Source: Phoronis australis
Lineage: Eukaryota > Phoronida > Phoronidae
Assembly: GCA_002633005.1 (NCBI GenBank)
Contig: NMRA01000230.1
Coordinates: 223,345 to 287,344 of the forward strand
Reading direction: 5' to 3'
Length of the DNA stretch: 64,000 nt
How positions within the stretch are numbered: the stretch's first letter is position 1; each line of letters starts with the position of its first letter. Made by a program: the position numbers and the translations under genes. Below the pieces are notes generated by a model. It searched no databases. It was given only the letters and a program-made list of their open reading frames with translations, and had not been told where the DNA came from. Shown piece by piece: positions 24,512 to 34,588 of the stretch.

Positions 24512-24608
24512 AGTCGTCAGATACTGGCTACAGGGGTAAACTTCCCAACTTCTTGTTGGGCTAAAGAATCGAACAAGTTGGGAGTAACGGGAAAGCCCCG
24601 TAATGTTT
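24512..24608. repeat. Dispersed hairpin repeat, copy 2 (other copy at 9511-9608)
   Basis: Same element as 9511-9608: GGCTACAGGGGTAAACTTCCC on the left and GAATCGAACAAGTTGGGA on the right, with complementary CCCAACTT/AAGTTGGG arms. The minus strand reads GTTCGATTC in the loop, which matches the core of a Pol III B box. I found no A box, so a tRNA-derived SINE is not supported. Confidence 0.7.
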
Positions 24609-25105
24609 TTCAACTGTATATGGGGGGGGGGGTATACCAACTCGAAGCGGAACCTAACTTAATTTAAAGCTCGTTGAGTAAATTACGAGAGAGAGAAATT
24701 GACAGGAAGAATATGTAACATGTGGGGGGGTTGATGTACTCAAAATTGTTGAAATACAAACTTATTGTGCAATTAAGTAGCAAATTTTCTACTCATACTT
24801 CGTCACTGAGAGTCGCCTGACTTAATTATTTCAAAAGCACGTCTATTGAATGCGTGTGAATTTCAATCCTACTTTATTTGGGGGGAAATTATTGTCTATA
24901 AAAACCTGAAAGTGTGTGCTGGTGCATTTGGACAACGGTATGAATTGGTAATTATCATAAAGCTAGGTCATTAGTAAGGAAAATTTTGTCAGCCGCCCGG
25001 TAAAACTGAGCTGAGCTTGTTGGTTCCCTTCAAATCAGTCTTTCGATTGTCGCGTGATGTCGCTGTGCACAATCCCCGCTCTCACTAGTTTGAAGATAAG
25101 AACGA

Positions 25106-28100
25106 ATGAGTAGGTCAAGAAGAAATGTTTTGAGCAACACTGGCGCAATGCCGTGGTTAACTCGACACCCATTCAGATATAGCCAAGCCATCGTATGTAA
25201 AATCCCGGATTCCTTCAAAGATCACGCTTTGAGGTCCAACCCTGATGCCGTGGTTGATCTTGAAAAGGTCAGGAAGCAACATGACAACTATATTGACAGC
25301 TTGCGCGCAGTTGGTAAGTTTTGATTTTCCGCGACACCAATGGCAATGCTAGCAGGTTAAATACTTATTGACGGGTTACGTGTCTGAGTGCTAGTGGTAT
25401 ATAGACAGAGACCACCGTCTCTAGTTGGCTCCAGTAGAGACGGTGAAGCTCCTGTTGTATTACTGCAGGTTCACTAGGTAGGCCTGTAGCCTGTAGAAGT
25501 ACTCACCAGTTAAAACATTCAACCTTCAATGGCTTCAATAAAACCCAATCGAGATGCTCGTCCCTGACGGCCTGATTGAGCAGCCTCCTGCCAGTGGTAT
25601 GAATAACAAAAAAAAAAACATCTTGGGAACCATAAAACTTACAAATCACAAAACACTGTAGAAAGATCAAGGACAAATGATGTTGACGATTACAACATTC
25701 CCCTCCTCCCTAAAAAGTGTGGGCTCAACTGGGAATCAACATCATTCGCCAAATACGAAAAACATCTCAAAAATTAACCATATCCCCCTTACCAATAATT
25801 AAGCCACTACTAAATAGACCAAGAGTGTTAGAATTACAAGGACAGTTCCCGTGGAAGTAGAGAATAACTGTCGTGAACACTGGGATTGTTACGTCAGGCT
25901 TTTTATGATTCCCTAGTTGGTTGCTACTTGAACCCCTCTTGTGGTCTATTGTTTTGGCCAATTAGGGCCTGCTGGTGTTATTCTGCTGGTCCGCTGGGAC
26001 CTCGTGGTCTGCCTCTTTCCGGGGAGAAAACACGTAGTGTTTGCAGTGGTGAAGAGACATCGTATTTGAAGTAGAAGACTTTTGAAGAGTTGTAGAATTG
26101 GCTGTAAAGGTCGCTTTGGGTATCCTGGTGGGAAGGCGTAGTGCTTACTGTGTCAGAAGGGTATAGAGTAGGCAGTGGCCGAAAGACGTGTCACTCACGT
26201 GAGTACAGAAGAAGAAAGACGTTAAAAACATGGCGAGTCCCTGGGCTGACGTAACTACTGGTTACCAGTGAAGCCAGCTCGGGGAGGTTTGCCACATAAC
26301 GCACATAGGTTCAATATAGAAGCACCAAAAATAATACAAAAAGTTCAGAATGCCAGCACATCCCAAACACATGAAGTAAATCATAAAAAGAAAACCTAAG
26401 CAGGATCCCAATCCACCCCCCCCTCCCCCCAGGGCGGAAGAGCAGTCACCTAACGTAAAAAGTTTTCACGGACTTGTAGATGCAAAAGGGTATAGAACCC
26501 GTGCATTGCTAGTGGAATTCTCAAAATAAACCGTGCACTACAATGATGCATGTATATTACATTTTGACGGGCTTCGGGTGGAGGCCGGACGGACATTCCA
26601 ACCCGATGGGAACGCCTTGGACACAGACCTAAAATGGATAGGTTCAAAGAGAAATGTAACTGACCCTCCACTAAATGTAGGCATCCTGGCAACTGAGACA
26701 GACATGGAAGTACCACACCCAGGTTAATCGGGCACTAGGAATAGATAATAAATAAGGGACTTAGTTGTAGGAAGAAAGTATTAGGTCAATGAAATGGTGT
26801 TCAATGACATAACCAAAACACTTCCTAAGCCTAAAATCACCAACTACGAGGACGCAATAAATAAATACCCAAAACCCAAAGGATACACAACCCAGTTAAA
26901 CCACCAAACCAAACAGACCAAGAAATCACTTAGTCACCATACCAGCAACACTCCCCTATCCAACCATCCCCCGGACCTACAGAATGCCCTGGTCAGGAAA
27001 AGGTTTTCAATAAAAGTTGTTGAATACTCCTAGAAAAACCTAACCAGTGCCGACTACGCCAAATGTTGTATTACTACAGGTTCACTAGGTAAGCCTGTAG
27101 AAGTACTCACCAGTTAAAACAACTACTCAACCTTCAATAAAACCAAATCGAGGTGCTCGTCTTTGACGGCCTGATTGCCTGCTGAAAGACTGTCAGCAGC
27201 CTCCCGCCAGCAGTATAAATAAAAGAAACATCCGGAGAACCATAAAACCGACAAACCACAAGACACCACTGAAAGATCAAGGACGAATGGTGTTGACGAT
27301 TACAGGGATTTCTACAGGAGTAAATTGTGCGTCACTGTGATTATTAGTAAAACAAAGTCACGCTGTACCTTTTACACAATAGCATAGTGGGAAACGTCGT
27401 TGCAGTCTTTAATTTCTTCCAACTGGAACAAATACTCCTGTAATCAAACTTGTTTTCAAGCAGTCCTTCATTCAGTTGCCCAAATTGGCAACTGGCCATT
27501 TTTAGCACTGAAGGCACTACTGGCAGGCGTGATAAAAATAGGAGCACTCACGCAATATAAAAATTACCAGTTGCAGATTTGGGCTACTGAATGAAAGACT
27601 ACTCAAAAAAGTTTGATTCCAGGAGTATTTGTTCGAGTTAGAAAAAATTAAAGACATCGACAGCCTCCTAAGCTATCCCTCTATGCGCAAAAAGTACTTA
27701 TATAACAACGTGACTTTGATGTTTTAATCAGTGTGAGGCATAATTCGCCGAAAAGCTTCACCGTCTCTACTGGGGTCATCTACAGATGGTGGTCACTGTC
27801 TATGTGACAGTTAGACGTGTGACCTGTCAGTAAATAAGTATTTACAGTGGGTGAATGAGTGACAGACCCAATCTGTAATTAATCACTAAGGCCCGAGACA
27901 GGCAGGCCAACCATGCCTAAACTCTGAGTGGCCCTAGGTCTTTTAGGCTTAACCCCTTGGTGGAACTGCTTCGACTTTCAGCACGACACTGTTGCTGTTA
28001 TTTTTTGTGCACCTTCAAAATTTTTTTAAAAATTCCCTTTCCCCCAATCCCATGACTTGGCAAAAAGTAACAAAATGTCACAGCCTGGCTTCTAGGTCAC

Positions 28101-31100
28101 CTAGTGTTAGGTGTTCCAAAGCTGGATTAGCGCTGATGTCGTTTTAAAGTTTGTCTTCTCAGGATGCATTTCGATGTTGTTGTCCTGGATGCATAATGTT
28201 CCGTGTGCTTTTCATGACACTACTGTATGTTGCGCCAGATTCTCATCCAAACTTGACTTGTCTTAGTACTAGCACCGTAATTACTGCCATTCTAGCATTA
28301 AAAAATTCAGTATTATTACCCCGGGGTTGTGACTCCTAGCTCTATGCACTGTGATTCCGTGCTTCGCACATACACCTCCCACACCCATTTCATATATTTT
28401 GCAATTTGCCTTTTCACTTCCTCTCTAGGAAAGACTTGTGCTTTTACCGTTTTTATCAAAAGTGGCATTTATTGGCTAGATTTCACCAGGGACTCAAACC
28501 CTATAAGTGGCGTTTATTGGCTAGATCTCAACAGGGACTCAAACCTTGTGACACAATGATCATGGTTTTCAGCTATGACCAATTTGGCTTATGGCTGAGT
28601 TTCTGAAGGTTAGTGGTCTATTATTGGTGCTCACAAGAAGTGATGTTACGCAGTCTCCTCACCAGATAATGTACTTTCGAACAGTGACAGTAAGTGACCC
28701 CATGTCTCATGTCATTATATTCCAATCCATCAGTTTATGCTGTTCAAGCTGCTACTTTTTAGAACTCTCATTCCAATTATTACAACCTTGGTTTCTGTTT
28801 TTACCAAGAAACTATAAATGGATTCTTTGGTTTACATTTATCTATGATTCGTGTTTCATACTGATACAAACGTGCTGGATGTGTTGCCACTTGAGGAATG
28901 CAAACAAATGTCTTGTTATCATTACTGCATGTCATATTGTTTCATACGTGACATTTCCAGCCCAGTTTTGTCTTGCCTGTCATTTTTGTACATAACCTTG
29001 ACATCAAACAAGAGAAGCCATTTTGTAAATCTATAATGTAAGCTATGCCATCAGGAAGCTTTCTTTTTATACTTATGAAAAGTAAGCTCCCTGATGACAT
29101 AGCCACTGTGCATAAAAAAATATATATGCCAATACCTACTTCCATGTATATAGTGGGACAATACAGTAATGCTCTGGACATTTTTATTCATTTGAAAAAC
29201 TCTACAATTAGGAGATGGGCATTTAAAATGCTCATTAACTTGTTTTAATAAATCACTGGTGGGAAGTAAACTATGCAACTGGCTTTGTTAACTATTTCAC
29301 ATGGAAAAGTCAAGTCAGAACCAGTGTAGGCAATAAAGTGTTAGTTTAGCTTAGCCTTCAAAACACTCACAATTTGTTTACCTATGGCTAACAGTGGTGA
29401 GCACGACTCCATTGCCGTACCATTAAATACCTGCTTTGATCCCCTTAACCACAGTCCCATACCAGCAAACATCAAAACCCCTCTAAAAGTTCCGTACCCA
29501 TACTCCTTAACTCTGCACATATGCCCAGTGACCAAACTGGCTGTACTTCGGGAGCAAGTTTTCGGTTATACAGAGTTTGTTGAGTGCACGACACTTTTCA
29601 TTGTTCACAGTCTTTATTCCATTACGTTCATACTTTCGGAACAAAACTCTACTCTCAACTGAACATAGATACAGTAACTGACCTAGCGACATAATTAAAA
29701 GACACACGATATTTCGAAACAATGAAAATTGTCATGCATTTTACAAATTCTGTATAACCAGTGACCAAACTACACACCCAGATGACTGTGGGTCCATGTG
29801 AGGATATGGAGTTCAGTCACTGCATATGAGGAGTTAAGGGACATAGGTGTGAATTTCCACACTTGCACGGTGTTCTTGGTGCTTGCTGGTCAGGGGTTGG
29901 GTCACAGGTCACAATGTGTGTCCAAACTTGAAAGGTTTGGATTGACATTGGGCGTCCAAATGATAAATTGGGCATCCTTGCCAGATTAGTGCCAAAGCGT
30001 CCATTTGGACGTACGCTGCATAAAGGCCTGGTTTATGGTATTAAAGCTGGAGTTTTGTGGCTCAGCCATGGAATTGTTTCCTCACCAATTTTCACGTGAC
30101 TTTTGCATGAGAAGTAACCACTGTGCAACTTTCTGGTTCACGTCTGACTAGGCACCCATCCTCAAAATGTTTCAGCATATTGATTTCCCAGTTCCTCTGA
30201 GCGTCGACCTGAAGCGAATTTGGCATACTGGAACAAATTGTTCCCTGAACTCCATGATTATATAAACTAACGAGTATCTGATTTGACTTCATGTTCAATT
30301 CCAGGTGTGGACATTCTAGAGCTTCACCCCAATGAAAACTACCCCGACTGTCCATTTGTTGAAGATTGCGCCGTTGTCATCAATGAGACTGCACTTATCT
30401 GCAGCCCTGGGGCCCATACCAGGGTCGGTGAGGTGGGCTGATATCACACTTTGTTAATTTGTAATAAATTTTGATTATTAAAAATGGTCTACTTTGCAGC
30501 GGGTAAAACTGTCTTTATGGCACACCAGTGTGTGTTTTGTTGACTATATTTGTGTACTTACTTCTCTACACCTAAATCCGAAATAATGTATTTTTAACAA
30601 AAATTATTTTCTCAGTGTTTCCTATGCCATGTGCCTAAGCTTCGCCTACAGGGCATAGACAGCTACCCCTTGTGTATGTGTGTTTTTGGTGTGTTCTATC
30701 CATTCTTTGTACTTTTTAATCTAGTATTGTATACGTGTCAACATCTACCATTTTGTAATGAATAGGTCAAGTTTCACTCAGATAGTATTTTACTGTAATA
30801 ATAACTTATAGGTGACTCGCATTTTTGGAACCAGTTTTCTCCACTGAATAATGGACATCAAACTGGTTCTCATTATCGGGAGCCCCCTGTAAGTTACCGT
30901 ATTATTGACATATTTTACAATTAATTTTCTCTTTAGTTTCACTCATTTTAATGTTTCACGTTGTTATGAGCACGTGAACCTAGTTATTAAAATTTGATGA
31001 AATGTTGTTTCCATAGATCTTTTTAAATAAATCTCAGGCAAGATGGAGTATTTTTTAGCTACAGCCAGGATTTAAAATGTTCCGGTCAGTTGTGGAAAGG

Positions 31101-34100
31101 GACAGGATGTAGCATGAAGTCTAAAATGCATTGTATTGAGATGGTGGATGATTGTTCTGTGAAGGTGAGATGCTTTTGTTTGTTTCACGAGCTTGCATTG
31201 TTTTTGACCAATTGAAATGTCTTGATTTTGTATTGTCGTTCTTTCAGCCTTCAGCCATAAGAAACTGCTTGCATCAGGAACTGGGTCTAACTATTGTGGA
31301 CATTGACTCAAATAAGGCGACACTGGAGGGCGGTGATGTACTATTCACAGGTCAGTCTAGATCAGTTGTATAGCGGTATCAGTTTTAGAAAACATTAGAC
31401 CAATATTATAAAGGAAATAATTGTTTTTGATTATGAAATTCATTGTCAGTAAAGATAATACAAAACAGTGAGACACTTTGCTTTGTTCTTAAAATATCAG
31501 TAAGCTTAGCACAGCTTGACAATGTGGTCATTAAGCACCAATCCGTTGTCTTGTTTCTTAGTCCATTTGAAATCCATATGTAATATGTTTGGTGTTTTCC
31601 AGTTTTGCTGTGGTAATGTGGTCTGTAATTCCAGCTTGCAAGATAACCCTCATTGCCGCATGTTCACTTTCACTAAAAGTGGACGACATGTTTACTCAAT
31701 ACTTTGAGGAGACTGTTGTTTTAATCTTCCCTTTCACCAAAAAGATCAAATCAACACTTTTTGAAGAGCATGTAATGATCTGAATATAGAAATAACAATT
31801 TAATATCAGGTTTTTTGAAGTGGTATCTTCAATGCTATATATTTGTAATAACATATCTAAGTATTAGAATACTTATATTAGATACTACTTAATTGTATGT
31901 ATATTACTTTCATTTATGAATTGTTTACAACCCAGATATAATGCTTCACGATTTCTGGGTTTGTCATTATTTCTTTGTATGTTCTGTGTTTTCTTCAATA
32001 AATATATATCACCTTAAAAAAATGCTAAATGATAATCAATACACACTGAATTGGTCATGCTGTTATTTTCCAATTTTGTTACAGCTATCTACATTTGAAT
32101 CTGAGATTGTTTATTAAGATGCTCTTTCATTTGTTTTCACCAGTTTTAGAACCTCCGAAGAGTTTTATCAATCAAAATTGGGAAAATTATCGTAAATTAC
32201 TGATTTGCATTATTTATGTCATCTTCTGACGATTCATTGAGAAGGAATTTCAATACTACCCAATTGTTCGTCCATTTTTGCTACACCACCAGAAATTCAA
32301 AAATTATTTTTGAAAATTATACAATTCTAGATATTTTGATTATTTGTTGAAAGAGCATCATTTGGAATGAACTTTGACCTAGATTGGTTTGGGGTCACAT
32401 TCTTTTTATTAATTTTTTAAGTGAAATGAAGCAGAAAAAGTGTCTTCAAGTTAAAAATTGCACTAATAGTTACCCATGACATAATTCAACTGACATGTAT
32501 TGCTTTTACATTTAGGTAAGGAAATAATTGTGGGAATATCACGGCGAACAAATATCCATGGTGCTCGGTACGTTGCGAAAACCTTCCCAGAATACCCCAC
32601 AACTATTGTTAAAGTTCCACCACCTCTATTACATCTCAAGTCAGCTGTTTCCGTCGTGCATGAAGATGTGTTGGCTGTGGGAGAGAGTCCAGAAGCTCAG
32701 CAGATCTTAGCTGTGAGTGAAAGTGCATGAAATGATAACAACAGCTAAAACTGGCAGCGTTGGCGCTAGGTTCTCTTGACTTTGAGTTTGCGGAGCTCGC
32801 TGAATTTAAAAAAATTCCAAGTCCTTTTCAAATTTGTCGAGTGCGTGACCCGTTTGTTATTCCCTACAGCTGCGAAAACACTAAATTGAAGGTGCATTGA
32901 ATGTTTCTAGCTCAAAGAAAACTAGGAGAAACCTGCTGAAAAACTGATACCTGTCCTCTGGTTTTTGGTACACATTCTTTAGTTGCCCTTCAAATCTAGG
33001 GCATGGCTCTATGATTCAGGAAACCAATTGATTTTTAGTATTCTAAATCATGAGATGGGTACTTTGTCTGCATTAAATATGCATGGCTGAAACATTGCAT
33101 TTAAGTTTTTATTGCACAATGTGTGGCGTTATGGTTTAGAATGCTCACACTGTTTGTTTAACCACGTGCAAAGGGAGAGGGATGGTAAACTAAGGTCATG
33201 TTCATGTGAGTGTCGCTGGTAATCACTGACTGCAAGGGCAAAGTGAAAAGAAGCAATCAGTGTTCATGTGTGAATCTGAGGCTATTTTTACATTGCTGAA
33301 ACCACTAAGTTAACTGTTAACCAATGGGAAATAAATGACTGGGTTAAAAATGAGTCTGTGATTCAGCAACGGCAAACATTATAGTTACTTAGAGACTAAG
33401 GTTAATTTAATCTTGACTCTGATATAAAATGTTGATTTCCGTCACATTGCAGTCAAGCTTGATCAAGTTAAGGGAACCACATAAGTCACAGTCTATTCAG
33501 ATGAAGAAAGAATACTCTTTCTTCATAATCATGGATGTTTTTGTTTCCATATCTTATATGTCAATTGTCATTTTGTGTTTGATTTTACTTTATTTCTGTT
33601 TTAGTTGACAAAGGAAGTTATTACATCCGAAAATTTCAAATTTCAGTTGATCCATTCTTGTTGTTTTACTTACCGATTTTTGTTTCCAGGAAATCCTTTG
33701 TCGTGCTTCATTTGGCTATGGGATTGTAAAAGTGGAGGAGAACCTTGCTGCAAATGTCCTGTTTGTTAATGATACCATTATACATCAGAGTAAGCAAGTC
33801 ATTCCTAAAGGGTTCAGGGTAAGTATTGTGTATGACACTATTGTACATCAGAGTAAGCAAGTCATCCCTAAAGGCTTCAGGGTAAGTACTGTGTATGACA
33901 CCATTGTACATCAGAGTAAGCAGGTCATTCCTAAAGGGTTCAGGGTAAGTACTGTGTATGACACCATTGTACATCAGAGTAAGCAAGTCATTCCTAAAGG
34001 CTTCAGGGTAAGTACTGTGTATAACAAAAGGAAGTGGACAGCACTTTATTTTTTCCATTGTGGCGGTTTGTTCTGTTTAGAGCAAAAATATCTGGCAATG

Positions 34101-34588
34101 ACTGTTTTGGAATTAAAACTCTAATTATAGAATGGTTTAGATGTCTTATTATCTCCCTTGTTACCTCCTCTTCATTCTTGGTCATGACAAGGAATTCTGG
34201 GTAATTTGTCTGAATACTTTTAGGGTGCGCTGTAAGTTGATAGTGGGTTTAGCATACAGTAAGAATAATAATTCTTTTTGCAACTAATGATTACCAAATC
34301 TGTCATTTTAAAAGACTGGTTGTTACTGTTCAAGGTAGGCTTAATGATCATTTTCAAGGTTACATGCAATGTGTGAACAGTTTTTATTGGCGTGTGGAAT
34401 TAATTGTTTGACTTTTTCATTTTCAGGTTCTAGAGAGCAAATTTGATGAACGGCTCCCCCTAGACTTCAGTGAAGTGAGCAAGGTAGATGGGAATCTGAC
34501 ATCATGCGCCATATTTGTGATGAAAGTGAGGCATCCGAAGTCTTTCCAAACTACTCTGAGAAGAGGGCAACATGAGCTGTCTAACTAG
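25106..34588 (+). CDS. DDAH-like protein, copy A (complete, 6 exons; nucleophile Cys apparently replaced by Ser)
   Basis: DDAH enzymes hydrolyse methylarginines (ADMA, MMA) to citrulline, relieving inhibition of nitric oxide synthase in the cytosol. Coding exons: 25106-25313, 30305-30432, 31248-31350, 32516-32712, 33690-33818 and 34427-34588. GT-AG junctions and phases give 308 residues (human DDAH1 is 285). Motifs are HALRSN, FVEDCAVVINETALI (substrate-binding Glu-Asp), LEGGDVLFTG, VGISRRTN, the catalytic-His segment LLHLKS, NLAANVLFVND and KVDGNLTSCAIF. Against the human LTCCS motif, the first Cys (nucleophile) is Ser and the next is Cys, so activity is doubtful. A tail RHPKSFQTTLRRGQHEL extends past the human C-terminus and is shared with copy B. 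Exon 5 can end at any of four tandem donors (33819, 33882, 33945, 34008), all in phase. Intron 1 holds nested transposons. An internal Met at codon 15 is an alternative start. Confidence 0.92.
25355..27847. mobile_element. Long fold-back element, left arm interrupted by an LTR element
   Basis: 25355-25452 plus 27305-27497 form a left arm. It matches, in reverse complement, a right arm at about 27563-27847, with a loop near 27498-27562. Landmarks are CAGTAGAGACGGTGAAGCT (left, near 25430) against AGCTTCACCGTCTCTACTG (right, near 27754), CAAATACTCCTG near 27430 against CAGGAGTATTTG near 27621, and CATTCAGT(T/A)GCCCAAAT inside. Removing 25453-27304 brings the two halves of the left arm together. 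The original element was about 640 bp, mostly self-complementary. No coding sequence or family assignment. Confidence 0.75.
25453..27304 (-). mobile_element. Non-autonomous LTR retrotransposon (LTRs 25453-25694 and 27064-27304)
   Basis: Two direct repeats of about 242 bp both start TGTTGTATTACT and end GACGATTACA, so they have TG...CA ends. On the minus strand a primer-binding-like site (TTTGGCGTAGTCGGCACTGG, 27063-27044) follows the 5' LTR. A polypurine tract (AGGGAGGAGGGGAA) lies just before the 3' LTR at about 25697-25711. These two signals fix the orientation. The roughly 1.37-kb interior has no gag or pol frame, so this is a TRIM/LARD-type element. I could not find a matching target-site duplication (flanks gctcc and gggat). 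It sits in the left arm of the fold-back element in DDAH-A intron 1. Confidence 0.82.
28461..28548. repeat. 44-bp tandem duplication
   Basis: Two adjacent copies share AGTGGC(A/G)TTTATTGGCTAG and CAGGGACTCAAACC, with a few mismatches. Intronic, in DDAH-A intron 1. Confidence 0.8.
29042..29104. repeat. Inverted repeat (20-bp arms, about 22-base loop)
   Basis: GCTATGCCATCAGGAAGCTT (29042-29061) faces AAGCTCCCTGATGACATAGC (29084-29103). They pair with two mismatches. It could be a small MITE remnant or a transcribed hairpin in DDAH-A intron 1. No second copy was noticed. Confidence 0.6.
30827..30871. repeat. 45-bp DDAH-intron hairpin, copy 1
   Basis: GGAACCAGTTTTCTCC...AACTGGTTCTC, 45 bases, with complementary ends, in DDAH-A intron 2. 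The sequence after it (CCCCCTGTAAGTTAC) is also conserved in other copies. Confidence 0.8.
33765..34020 (+). repeat. Tandem array of exon 5 end plus GTAAGT donor, 63-bp unit, four donors
   Basis: The 3' part of DDAH-A exon 5 and its donor are repeated in register. Exon-end/donor junctions fall at 33818/33819, 33881/33882, 33944/33945 and 34007/34008, each AGG followed by GTAAGT. Units are nearly identical (about 1-4 differences), and each encodes 21 codons (VSTVYDTIVHQSKQVIPKGF-R type). The frame is open from the exon through all four units, and each donor leaves phase 0 for exon 6. Use of donors 2, 3 or 4 would add 21, 42 or 63 residues. The first donor gives the family-length protein and is chosen in the gene model. 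Confidence 0.93.

Larger units (their letters stand above)
19419..25105. other. Spacer between POFUT1 and DDAH-A: no gene recognised
   Basis: It contains the POFUT1 3' UTR (end not determined; an AATAAA occurs near 20817), an (ATT)n microsatellite at about 21078-21113, a false duplication (22214-24277), copy 2 of the dispersed hairpin repeat (24512-24608) and G-runs near 24624-24634. Open frames are short and AT-driven. The DDAH-A promoter should be within the last few hundred bases, but no clear element was seen. Confidence 0.5.

Noticed and set aside
24540-24590. tRNA-derived SINE suggested by a B-box-like GTTCGATTC on the minus strand
   Set aside because: No A box at a suitable distance, no tail and no tRNA fold; the 9511 copy gives no further support.
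33708-34058. Minus-strand 116-codon frame with repeated HSTYPE units
   Set aside because: It is the reverse shadow of the 63-bp DDAH-A exon 5 array.
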